This document shows, piece by piece, positions 54,190 through 61,786 of a stretch of 64,000 bases of DNA (position 1 is its first letter; each line of letters begins with the position of its first letter). Under the pieces are notes generated by a model. It was not told the origin of the DNA. It made no database searches and worked only from the letters and a program-made list of their open reading frames with translations. This DNA is from JAAZPT01 sp034180455 (GTDB taxonomy: Bacteria; Bacillota; Clostridia; Christensenellales; Aristaeellaceae). Location: positions 102,041-166,040 of the forward strand of contig JAXFOG010000006.1 in the NCBI GenBank assembly GCA_034180455.1. Reading direction: 5' to 3'. A program made the position numbers and the translations under genes.

Positions 54190-54741
54190 ATGGCAAAATT
54201 ATATTTTAGATATGGAGCTATGGGCTCAAGTAAAACAGCAAATGCTATAATGGTAAGATATAACTATTTAGAGCGTAATCAAAATGTTCTTATGGTAAAA
54301 CCGAAACTTGAATGCAGAGATGGTGAACGAACAATCAAATCTCGCTCTGGTCTTGAATGTGAATGTGTTTTTGTAGAAGAGCTAAAAGATATTGACTTAA
54401 AACAATATAATTGTGTAATAATAGACGAAGCACAGTTTCTAACAAAAGAGCAAGTTGAATATTTAGTATATATTGTTGACATTCTTAATGTTCCAGTAAT
54501 TGCTTATGGTCTTAGAGCTGATTTTCGAGGTAATTTCTTTGAAGGCAGTATGTGGCTCATGGCATGGGCAGATACTATTGAGGAAGTAAAAACCATCTGC
54601 TGGTGTGGCAAAAAAGCTATATGCAATGCTAGAGTAATAAATGGTAAAGTTGTCAAAGAAGGCGAGCAAATTGTTCTTGGAGGCTCAGAGTCATATGTAG
54701 CACTTTGCCGAAAACATTGGAATGAGGGCAGACTTAAATGA
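54190..54741 (+). CDS. tdk: Thymidine kinase
   Basis: 183-residue class II thymidine kinase of the salvage pathway. The P-loop is GAMGSSKT (9-16), the catalytic glutamate is E80 in VIIDEAQFL, and zinc-binding cysteines are seen in CWCGKKAICNAR and ALCRKHW. AAGGAGAT precedes the ATG. It overlaps the next gene by 4 bases. Confidence 0.95.
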   Translation: MAKLYFRYGAMGSSKTANAIMVRYNYLERNQNVLMVKPKLECRDGERTIKSRSGLECECVFVEELKDIDLKQYNCVIIDEAQFLTKEQVEYLVYIVDILNVPVIAYGLRADFRGNFFEGSMWLMAWADTIEEVKTICWCGKKAICNARVINGKVVKEGEQIVLGGSESYVALCRKHWNEGRLK

Positions 54742-55487
54742 TTATTGATGCGCATTGTCATCTTCCTAAAGACCTAAACTTATCAAATTTTTTAGTAGAA
54801 AAAGATACCGCTGGAATAGAAAAGTCGGTACTAATTCTTAATACCCCAAAAGAACAAAATGCCTTTATAGATCAAATTGAATTAGCCAAAAAAAATAAAA
54901 ATAAACTAGGAATATTAGTTGGACTTGATTATAAAAATGAGTCTATTCTAGATACACTAAATATAATTAAATCAAATGGTTTTAAATTTGGGATTAAATT
55001 ACATAGCAGGTTTATGCATTTTACAATATCAGATATTGATAAAATATTGGAGAGCATGATGAGCATAGATTTTGATGTTGCTATGGTGGATGGATTTGTT
55101 TATGGACCAGATATAGAAACACATATATTTCTTGAACTTTTGATTGCAGTATCAAAAGCATTTCCATATAAGAAGATTGTCTTTGCTCACTCTGGTGGAA
55201 TAGATATCTTGCGTACAATGTTATGTACTAGAAGCTTAGATAATGTCTATTATGATTTGAGCCTTACTGTGCCATATTTATTTGATACTCATATTCATCC
55301 AGATATAATTCATTTTCTTAAATTCACTCATACAAGAACTATGTTTGGAAGTGATTCTCCTGATTTTACGACCACATATGCATTGAAAAAATTTTTTGAG
55401 ATTTTTGATGAAATGAAACTTAGCAATGAAATAATTAATAATTTATTATATTCAAATGCGAATAAGATTTATAGTGATATATGGTGA
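54738..55487 (+). CDS. Amidohydrolase-family metal-dependent hydrolase
   Basis: 249-residue TIM-barrel hydrolase. The first metal site is MIIDAHCHL (H6 and H8), a later histidine is in VFAHSGGIDIL, and an aspartate is in MFGSDSPDF near the C-terminus. This set matches the amidohydrolase_2/TatD-like group. Substrate unknown. The start overlaps the tdk stop (ATGA), so it is in the same unit. Confidence 0.8.
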   Translation: MIIDAHCHLPKDLNLSNFLVEKDTAGIEKSVLILNTPKEQNAFIDQIELAKKNKNKLGILVGLDYKNESILDTLNIIKSNGFKFGIKLHSRFMHFTISDIDKILESMMSIDFDVAMVDGFVYGPDIETHIFLELLIAVSKAFPYKKIVFAHSGGIDILRTMLCTRSLDNVYYDLSLTVPYLFDTHIHPDIIHFLKFTHTRTMFGSDSPDFTTTYALKKFFEIFDEMKLSNEIINNLLYSNANKIYSDIW

Positions 55488-55492
55488 TATTT

Positions 55493-57409
55493 ATGAAAAA
55501 AAATAAAGTTATTCACAAAGATGCGATTCTTATTGCACTTGTTGATGTTTTATTAGTAATCGCATCACTTTATATTGCAACTTCTTTACGATTTGATTTA
55601 ATTATACCACGAATTTTTAAAGTACAACTTTTATATACGCTTCCAATATCTGTTTCTGTTATTATAGTTTTGAATATTGCTTTTGGTTTATATAATATAG
55701 TATGGAAATATGCTAGTATTGATGTAGTTCTTCAAGTTTTTTTAAGCTCTATAATTGGTTCGGCAATAACTTTTTTTATAACAAAGCTATTAAGTCTATA
55801 TTTCAAACATTTATTTATTGAAAGTAGAAGTATATACTTAATTTTTGCTTTAATTAATGTCTTATTTTTAGGTGGATTTAGAATAATTTTAAGACTGATA
55901 GGAACGGGTACATTTAAAAAATCTTTTAATAAAAATGATAATAAAAGAATTATGGTTATTGGAGCAGGGTGGGCTGGAGCTTCTACGATTCGTGATATAA
56001 AGTCTGGAAGACATGGCAACAGCACTGTTGTTGTAGCTGTGGATGACGATGAAACTCGTATCGGCACTGTAATTCATGGTGTGCCTGTTGTTGGTGATAC
56101 TTCTAAAGTTTCTTACTGGGCTAAAAAGTATTCAATAGATGAAATTATTGTTGCTATTGCTACTCCTAAAGGTAAAATAGGGGACTTAATTAGTAGTTGC
56201 TTAGACACAGGCTGTAATGTAAGACGTGTTGCTAATATTGTAGACATAAATTCAAATGCGGGAAAAACACTTTCTGTATTTAAGGATATTGATTTAAATG
56301 ATCTTCTTGGAAGAGCTGAAGAAAATATTGATCTTGAGCCAGTTAAACAATTTTTTAAAGGTAAAAACATATTAATAACTGGAGGAGGAGGGTCGATTGG
56401 TTCAGAATTATGCAGGCAAATTATGAACTTTGATGTAAAGAATATAATCTTGTTTGACATAAGTGAAAACTACATTTATGATTTAAAAAGTGAACTAATA
56501 ATAAAATATGGTGATAGAGCAAAAAGTATTATTAAGTTATGTGTAGGCTCAGTAAGGGATAAAGATAGGGTAGAAGAAGTTTTTGATGAATTCCGACCAA
56601 ATATTGTTTTGCATGCAGCAGCACATAAACACGTTCCTTTAATGGAAGATTGTCCTAGACAAGCTGTTTTAAATAATGTATTTGGAACATATTATACTGC
56701 TTTAGTATCAAAAAAATATAATGTAAGTAATTTTGTGTTACTGTCTACTGATAAAGCTGTTAATCCCACAAATATAATGGGAGCAACAAAAAGACTTTGT
56801 GAAATGATTGTGCAAGGTCTTATTGAAGATGATTCAACAAAGTTTGCAATTGTAAGGTTTGGAAATGTTCTTGGTTCACATGGTAGTGTTGTACCTTTAT
56901 TTGAAAGACAAATAAGAGCAGGAGGACCTGTTACTGTAACAGATCCTAATGTAATTAGGTTTTTTATGAGTATACAAGAAGCAAGCAAACTAGTTCTTAA
57001 AGCAGCATCCATGTCAACTGGTGGAGAAATTTATGTATTAGATATGGGAGAACCTGTAAAAATACTTGATCTTGCTGAGCGTATGGTAAAACTCTATAGT
57101 GATCCCTATAAAAATCCAGTTGAAATAAAAATAATTGGCATGAGAAAGGGAGAAAAAATAAAAGAAGAAATGCTAAGCCAAGATGAAAACGCTCACCATA
57201 CAAATATAAGTAAAATTTTAGTAACCAAACGTGATGAAATTAATTATAAAAAAACTTGCGAGATAATTGAAAAACTCGAAATCACAATACAAAATAATTT
57301 AGATATGCGCGAATGCCTTAAATCACTCGTTCCTACATTTATCAGTCCTGAAGCGGCAAATAAAAGTTTTAGTAAAAAAGAACTGTCTGAATACAGAAGA
57401 TATGAATAA
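55493..57409 (+). CDS. FlaA1/PglF-type membrane NDP-sugar 4,6-dehydratase
   Basis: 638-residue polysaccharide-biosynthesis protein. Four N-terminal membrane segments span about residues 10-140. A CoA-binding-like Rossmann domain (MVIGAGWAGAST) and a short-chain dehydratase domain (NILITGGGGSIGSEL near residue 290) follow. The active-site region reads STDKAVNPTNIMGATKR, with Met where classical enzymes have Tyr; this Met-Lys form is normal for the FlaA1/WbpM/PglF group, which makes UDP-4-keto-6-deoxy sugars. The ATG at 55493 is preferred (GGTGA upstream) over one 12 bases earlier. No glycosyltransferase cluster follows; the next gene is a tRNA. Confidence 0.9.
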   Translation: MKKNKVIHKDAILIALVDVLLVIASLYIATSLRFDLIIPRIFKVQLLYTLPISVSVIIVLNIAFGLYNIVWKYASIDVVLQVFLSSIIGSAITFFITKLLSLYFKHLFIESRSIYLIFALINVLFLGGFRIILRLIGTGTFKKSFNKNDNKRIMVIGAGWAGASTIRDIKSGRHGNSTVVVAVDDDETRIGTVIHGVPVVGDTSKVSYWAKKYSIDEIIVAIATPKGKIGDLISSCLDTGCNVRRVANIVDINSNAGKTLSVFKDIDLNDLLGRAEENIDLEPVKQFFKGKNILITGGGGSIGSELCRQIMNFDVKNIILFDISENYIYDLKSELIIKYGDRAKSIIKLCVGSVRDKDRVEEVFDEFRPNIVLHAAAHKHVPLMEDCPRQAVLNNVFGTYYTALVSKKYNVSNFVLLSTDKAVNPTNIMGATKRLCEMIVQGLIEDDSTKFAIVRFGNVLGSHGSVVPLFERQIRAGGPVTVTDPNVIRFFMSIQEASKLVLKAASMSTGGEIYVLDMGEPVKILDLAERMVKLYSDPYKNPVEIKIIGMRKGEKIKEEMLSQDENAHHTNISKILVTKRDEINYKKTCEIIEKLEITIQNNLDMRECLKSLVPTFISPEAANKSFSKKELSEYRRYE

Positions 57410-57448
57410 AATAATCTAAAATAAATTCAAATACTTTCTATAAAAGAT

Positions 57449-57477
57449 TTGCATTATTAAAATAATTATGGTAAAAT
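57449..57477 (+). promoter_or_regulatory. Promoter for tRNA-Arg
   Basis: TTGCAT (57449-57454), a 17-bp spacer and TAAAAT (57472-57477), 27 bases before the tRNA. Confidence 0.75.
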
Positions 57478-57504
57478 ATCTTTCGTTGCAATGCTTGCAA
57501 CTAT

Positions 57505-57581
57505 GGGCTCGTAGCTCAGCTGGATAGAGTGTTTGACTACGAATCAAAAGGTCGTGGGTTCGAATCCCGCCGGGCTCACCA
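57505..57581 (+). tRNA. tRNA-Arg (anticodon ACG)
   Basis: 77-nt cloverleaf. The acceptor GGGCTCG pairs with CGGGCTC (two G-U pairs). The D-arm has AGCTGGATA, and the anticodon stem TTTGA/TCAAA encloses CTACGAA with anticodon ACG. The T-arm is GTGGG-TTCGAAT-CCCGC, and CCA is encoded. The A34 is expected to be edited to inosine. A phage-like scar lies at its 3' side. Confidence 0.96.
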
Positions 57582-57585
57582 ATTT

Positions 57586-57610
57586 AAAACCGCCAGAAAT
57601 GGTGGTTTTT
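57586..57610 (+). terminator. Terminator of tRNA-Arg
   Basis: 10-bp stem AAAACCGCCA (57586-57595) with TGGTGGTTTT (57600-57609, one G-U pair), a GAAA tetraloop and a seven-T run, 4 bases after the CCA end. Confidence 0.85.
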
Positions 57611-57646
57611 TTATATGTTTGATAGAATTTTTAGTAATTGAAAATA

Positions 57647-57720
57647 TACCAGATTGTGCATATTTGAGTATGTTTTTATAGGAGTTAGCATATAATAAGT
57701 CGTCAAAACAGTCGTCAATA
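57647..57720 (+). mobile_element. Probable integrase arm-site region beside tRNA-Arg
   Basis: The 3' flank of tRNA-Arg holds TACCAGATTGTGCATATTT (57647-57665) and two direct copies of AGTCGTCAA (57698-57706 and 57710-57718, 12-bp period). Both blocks lie at the same offsets from the tRNA end (66 and 117 bases) as similar blocks do downstream of tRNA-Pro near 10.4 kb. The first block matches in 17 of 19 positions, and the second shares GTNGTCAAAANNGTNGTCAA. A truncated phage gene lies 0.5 kb further on. I infer arm sites left by a lost integrated element; no integrase gene is present. Confidence 0.5.
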
Positions 57721-57778
57721 GTTAATTTTACTATTATTAAATGTGAAAAACAGGAAATATAAGCATATATACAATAAA

Positions 57779-57804
57779 AAGGGACGCTCTATTGAGCGTC
57801 CTTT
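57779..57804 (-). terminator. Terminator of the small membrane protein gene
   Basis: 11-bp stem (57779-57789 with 57794-57804, core GGACGCTC) with a 4-base loop; on the minus strand it is followed by five T. It lies 13 bases after the stop of the gene at 57818-58165. Confidence 0.82.
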
Positions 57805-57817
57805 AATAAAATATTAT

Positions 57818-58165
57818 TTAACGTCTTAGCTTATTGCTGAAGTAGTAGTCAATGTCTTTTTGTTTCATTTCAATATCGAACTTACAGCTATTGATTAAAG
57901 CGTCAGTGCCAGTTATATCAAGACCTGTTTTAAGTCTATTGCTGCGATCATTCTGAAGATCTGCGAGCTTTTTATTTAGCTCAACAAGTTCAGCTTCAAG
58001 CTCTGATTTGGGATGTTTGAAAGCAAATTCGCGTTTTTCTTGTTTGATACCAACAAGTGTTGATATTATAACATATAAAATAAAAATAGGGGATAAGAGG
58101 AAAACAAGAATAAAGGCTATTGTGCCAGGCAGTAAAGCGAAATCGATTGATTGAGCGATAGACAT
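57818..58165 (-). CDS. Small membrane protein with coiled-coil tail, unknown function
   Basis: 115-residue protein not recognised as any named family. One or two hydrophobic segments occupy about residues 10-42 (LPGTIAFILVFLLSPIFILYVII), followed by a charged tail with heptad-like Leu spacing (ELEAELVELNKKLADLQND). The ATG at 58165 follows AGGGGG at good spacing, and the gene has its own terminator, so it is probably expressed. It lies between the tRNA-Arg arm-site region and a phage tape-measure fragment, and so may be cargo of a lost element. Confidence 0.6.
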   Translation of the reverse strand: MSIAQSIDFALLPGTIAFILVFLLSPIFILYVIISTLVGIKQEKREFAFKHPKSELEAELVELNKKLADLQNDRSNRLKTGLDITGTDALINSCKFDIEMKQKDIDYYFSNKLRR

Positions 58166-58242
58166 TATGATTCCCCCTTTTTTTCTTGAAATAATTGTAA
58201 CATATTTAAAGAATTTCAACAACAATTATTAGGAGAGATACA

Positions 58243-58434
58243 ATGGTTGATATACGTGATTTAGTAGTACGACTTAGTATGGAAGTCGGCGGAGCTAAAC
58301 GAGAGCTTGCAAATATATCTAATGGATTCAAACAACTTGACAGTGTGATGAAGAATGCTGCAATGGGAGCGAGTGAATTTGGGTCAAGGGTAAACCAGTT
58401 AGCAACAAGAAATGCAAGCTGGAATAACTTATAA
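58243..58434 (+). pseudogene. Truncated phage tail tape-measure protein (N-terminal piece)
   Basis: A 63-codon reading frame with an AGGAGAG ribosome site. Its protein (VDIRDLVVRLSMEVGGAKRE, then AMGASEFGSRVNQLATRN) resembles the first 60 residues of phage tail tape-measure proteins, which are normally many hundreds of residues long. It stops at 58434 and no other tail gene follows. I interpret it as the remaining end of a deleted prophage. The match is from pattern memory, not a search; a short independent gene is possible. Confidence 0.5.
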
Positions 58435-58540
58435 CTTGCATAAAAGGAATAATAAAATACCAGAACTAGTATGGTTACCAGTCCTGGTATTAGGTTCAAC
58501 TTTATGGGGTCACCTTATATACCAGTGGATATTTATATAA
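58412..58540 (+). CDS. Short possible membrane peptide overlapping the phage fragment
   Basis: A 42-codon frame, shifted relative to the tape-measure fragment it overlaps. It contains one convincing hydrophobic segment (ELVWLPVLVLGSTLWGHLIY). There is no good ribosome site. It may be an internal tape-measure membrane segment joined out of frame by a deletion, or chance. An imperfect AATACCAG/CTGGTATT inverted repeat (58456-58463 and 58484-58491) lies inside. Confidence 0.22.
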   Translation: MQAGITYNLHKRNNKIPELVWLPVLVLGSTLWGHLIYQWIFI

Positions 58541-58549
58541 TTCAATTAG

Positions 58550-59197
58550 TTATTTAAAAAGAGTAGTTATTTCGTATAAATTATTAAAATGGAAATCAAC
58601 AATATCGGAAATTCCATCACTATAAGGTATAAGATCTGGTATCATAACAGAAGTTATTCCAGCTCTTTTAGCTGCAGTAAGTCCGTTAATACTATCTTCT
58701 ACAATAATACATTCTTTTGAGGTTAAATTTAAATTTAATAAGGTTTTTAAAAATATTTCAGGATTAGGTTTACTGCTTGAAATATCTTTACCACAGAGTA
58801 TTGAGTGAAAATAATTTTTAATGTTAAACGCATCTAAATATGAAAATACTGCTTTTTCAGTATTGCTTGATGCAAGAGCTATAAGTATACTATTATCTTT
58901 TAAAAAATTAAGAGTTTCAATAACGTTTGGCTTAAGATGAAGCGTACCATCGTATGCCATTTTAACAAGTAAATCTTCAAAGTAAGAAAATATTGTATCA
59001 TATGGGAAATCAATTCCATACTTGTTGAGAAAATAATTTTTACTGTACTCATAGCTTGTACCCAAAGTGTTTTTTATATCTTTGGTCTCAATATTATATC
59101 CCTGCTCTTTACAAAGAATAGGGAAATTATTTATATAAGGACTTTCGCTATCAGTAATTACTCCATCCATATCAAATATGACTGCTTTATATTTCAT
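58550..59197 (-). CDS. HAD-superfamily phosphatase (beta-phosphoglucomutase-like)
   Basis: 215-residue HAD hydrolase of subfamily IA. Motif I is FDMDGVITDSE, with nucleophile and acid/base Asp; motif II is the Ser in ALASSNTEKA; motif III Lys and motif IV acidic residues appear in SSKPNPEIFLKT and CIIVEDSINGL. The form resembles beta-phosphoglucomutase and sugar-phosphate phosphatases; substrate unknown. The ATG at 59197 lies within the end of the upstream FAD dehydrogenase gene (11-base overlap). Confidence 0.85.
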   Translation of the reverse strand: MKYKAVIFDMDGVITDSESPYINNFPILCKEQGYNIETKDIKNTLGTSYEYSKNYFLNKYGIDFPYDTIFSYFEDLLVKMAYDGTLHLKPNVIETLNFLKDNSILIALASSNTEKAVFSYLDAFNIKNYFHSILCGKDISSSKPNPEIFLKTLLNLNLTSKECIIVEDSINGLTAAKRAGITSVMIPDLIPYSDGISDIVDFHFNNLYEITTLFK

Positions 59198-60830
59198 ATG
59201 ATTTCTCACACATTTTACTTGCCACTTTTATACCATCAATAGCAGAAGACATAATTCCACCTGAATAACCACTTCCTTCACCAGCTCCATATAAACCATT
59301 TATCGTACACATATAATTCTCGTCTCTCAATATTTTTACTGGGGATGATGATCTAGTTTCTACAGCTGTAAGTACAGCATCTTTAGATGAGAAACAATCC
59401 ATTTTATTGGCAAGTAGAGGAAGTGCATATTTAATGTTTTTTGTAATAAAATCTGGCAAACACTGTTTAACGTCACAAAGTTTATATCCATTTTTACAAC
59501 TGGGAATAATTTTACCTAATTCATAGGATTGCGAATCATTTAAAAAGCTACCAACTGTTTGTACAGGAGCTATATATTTTTTATCTGTTAAATTAAAGGC
59601 TTTAGATTCTATTTCTCTTTGCAATGCAATTCCAGATAAAGGATGTGTATCCTGAAAATCATCTGGTCTAACACCTACAAGTATAGCTGAATTAGCATTT
59701 TTGCCAGCTCTATCATAATAACTCATTCCATTTGAAACTATTTTGTTGTTTTCGCTACATGCAAGAACAATTTCTCCACCAGGACACATGCAAAAACTAT
59801 AAACGCCTCGTCCATCAGGAGTTCTAACATTTAAATTATATGACGCTGAACCTAATATTGGAAAATTATAATAATTATGATATCGAGATTTATTAACTTC
59901 TTCTTGTAAATGCTCAATTCTAAGACCTATAGCAAAGGGCTTTTGTTGCATTTGTACACCTTTATTATAAAGCATTTCAATAGTTTCTCGGGCACTATGA
60001 CCTATGCAAAGCAAAATTCTATTACAATTTACAGCAATTTTCTCTTGAGATTTTGTATTAAAACATATCGCTGAAGTAATTTTATTTGAATCCAACTCAA
60101 AGTCAATAAATTTGGTATTAAAGTAAATTCTTACTCCATTACTTATTAGGTAATCGCGTATGTTTTTTATTACTTCTCGTATTATATCAGTACCTATATG
60201 TGGCATTGCTTTATAAGTAATATTTTCTGGGGCCCCAAAGCGTACAAATGTTTTTAAAATTTTAGATATTAATGGACTACTTACGCCAGTAGAAAGCTTA
60301 GCATCGCTAAAAGTTCCCGCTCCACCTTCTCCAAATTGCATATTAGAATGAGGATTTAAAAGTTTTTTATTTATAAAAGTATCTACATCAACAATTCTTT
60401 CTTCAATAGGCGAGCCTTGTTCAACAATTATAGGGACAACTGAATTCTCAAGAAACTCTAAGGCAGCAAACAAACCGGCTGGACCCATTCCGACAATCAG
60501 AGGTGAAATTTTTTTGTGTGTTATATGTTTCCCTATAAAAAATTCGTCAACATTATTTTCATCAATTAGAACTGAATTCTTTATTTTGTTTAATATAGAT
60601 TGCTCTATAGAAGATGAATTTAATACAAGATCAAATGTATATATAAACATTGGTGATTTTCTTGCATAAATACTTTCTTTAATAATTCTAATTTCTTTTA
60701 TAGTTTCAATTTCTAATTTATATCTTTTTGCAAGAAATTGTTTTACTCCATCAAAGTTTGTACATAGATCATCGTTCGTAATGCTTTTTCTTTCTAAAGG
60801 AGTTAAAGCAACATTTCTAATTCTTATCAA
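59187..60830 (-). CDS. Uncharacterised FAD-dependent dehydrogenase (COG2509 type)
   Basis: 547-residue flavoprotein of a widespread group without known substrate. The start is the TTG at 60830, 6 bases after a GGGTG site and 1 base after the NUDIX stop; it gives the family beginning IRIRNVALTPLE. The FAD motif IVGMGPAGLFAALEF is near residue 105, and MQFGEGGAGTFSDAKL and the C-terminal GLYGAGEGSGYSGGIMSSAIDG are diagnostic. It lies between a NUDIX and a HAD gene in a compact minus-strand operon. Confidence 0.88.
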   Translation of the reverse strand: MIRIRNVALTPLERKSITNDDLCTNFDGVKQFLAKRYKLEIETIKEIRIIKESIYARKSPMFIYTFDLVLNSSSIEQSILNKIKNSVLIDENNVDEFFIGKHITHKKISPLIVGMGPAGLFAALEFLENSVVPIIVEQGSPIEERIVDVDTFINKKLLNPHSNMQFGEGGAGTFSDAKLSTGVSSPLISKILKTFVRFGAPENITYKAMPHIGTDIIREVIKNIRDYLISNGVRIYFNTKFIDFELDSNKITSAICFNTKSQEKIAVNCNRILLCIGHSARETIEMLYNKGVQMQQKPFAIGLRIEHLQEEVNKSRYHNYYNFPILGSASYNLNVRTPDGRGVYSFCMCPGGEIVLACSENNKIVSNGMSYYDRAGKNANSAILVGVRPDDFQDTHPLSGIALQREIESKAFNLTDKKYIAPVQTVGSFLNDSQSYELGKIIPSCKNGYKLCDVKQCLPDFITKNIKYALPLLANKMDCFSSKDAVLTAVETRSSSPVKILRDENYMCTINGLYGAGEGSGYSGGIMSSAIDGIKVASKMCEKSYEI

Positions 60831-60831
60831 T

Positions 60832-61467
60832 TTATTCACCCTTAACATAATTAAGAGCAATTACGCTCCAAGTCTCAAGTTGATTATTCACTGAATAATT
60901 TGCCAAATCTTGTCTGCTAGCAAAAAAACCCCTTAGAGTGTCTTTTTCTCTACATTGTAAATCCATATTTTCATCTATTTCAGCAACAAAAAGTAATCCG
61001 AGATGTACGCTTCCTACATCGTTGCTTTCATCAAGAATAAATCCTAAAAACTTTAAGCTGTTTATTTCTTTCTTTTCTAGTCCAACTTCTTCGTAAATTT
61101 CTCTATAAAGCCCAGACTTAATTCCTTCATCATTATCAACATGACCACCAACTCCCAATGATTTTTTTCCGATAAGTCTAGAATCACCACTTATTCTTTC
61201 CATACAGAATAACATACCACTTTCCTTTTTTCTAAAAATCACATAAGGAATGGGTTGTTTAAAATTATTATCATTTTCTGCTTTATATCTAAGCATATAT
61301 TGTCCATTTTTCACAACTTTCTCTAATGCTTCGGTATCATTACTTGGATAGAAACAGTCATTAAAATTAGCTTTATTTAAAATTCCGAACAATTTAGAAT
61401 TATTTATTACTAATATTTTGGTTTCTCCATATTTTCTTTTTAAAAAATCTTCATCTAATTTATTCAT
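60832..61467 (-). CDS. NUDIX-domain hydrolase
   Basis: 211-residue NUDIX protein. The NUDIX box is complete: GGHVDNDEGIKSGLYREIYEEVGL fits G-x5-E-x7-REUxEExGU. It probably hydrolyses a nucleoside diphosphate derivative; the substrate is unknown. The extra N-terminal 65 residues (KLFGILNKANFNDCFYPSND) resemble phosphoesterase-associated NUDIX proteins. The ATG at 61467 is preferred to one 12 bases earlier because of GAGGT spacing. It is the first gene after the DnaA-box region. Confidence 0.82.
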   Translation of the reverse strand: MNKLDEDFLKRKYGETKILVINNSKLFGILNKANFNDCFYPSNDTEALEKVVKNGQYMLRYKAENDNNFKQPIPYVIFRKKESGMLFCMERISGDSRLIGKKSLGVGGHVDNDEGIKSGLYREIYEEVGLEKKEINSLKFLGFILDESNDVGSVHLGLLFVAEIDENMDLQCREKDTLRGFFASRQDLANYSVNNQLETWSVIALNYVKGE

Positions 61468-61494
61468 TTCATACCTCATATATTATCAACATAG

Positions 61495-61775
61495 TTATAC
61501 ACAGGAAAATAAATAAAAACAAAGCTAATAAATGCCTAATTTCCTTTGATTATAGTTTATATATATGTTTAATAAAAAGTTATCCACAGAAATCATACAT
61601 ATAGTATTTATAAATCAAAGTTGTCTCAATAGCCAAACCTACATGTTGTCAACACCCTGTGAATAACAACCGATTGAAAATAAACAATTTATCCACAATT
61701 ATATCCACAAGTAGTAATATAATGATATACAAGATAATTGCTATACATTATGAATTATAACAGAAATTATCCACA
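61495..61775. other. Cluster of six DnaA-box-like 9-mers, candidate replication origin or DnaA-titrating site
   Basis: The 319-bp gap between the NUDIX and cca genes contains TTATACACA (61495-61503), TTATCCACA (61580-61588, 61689-61697 and 61767-61775), TTATTCACA on the minus strand (61666-61658) and ATATCCACA (61701-61709). Three are perfect consensus. After the 61701 box comes AAG-TAG-TAA (61709-61717), which resembles the DnaA-trio element of Bacillus-type origins, leading into an AT-rich stretch up to the last box. A TGTTG-T-CAACA palindrome lies at 61644-61654. The box pattern is directly seen. The origin interpretation is inference, since no dnaA, dnaN or recF is in the window. Confidence 0.7.
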
Positions 61776-61786
61776 AATACTATTTT

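Noticed and set aside
58435..58549. Search for a second copy of the tRNA-Arg 3' end that would mark the far end of an element
   Set aside because: No repeat of the T-arm/acceptor sequence was seen between the tRNA and the HAD gene; likewise none near tRNA-Pro.
61495..61775. Calling this oriC outright
   Set aside because: No dnaA or dnaN nearby, strand bias of neighbouring genes does not switch cleanly here, and skew could not be computed.
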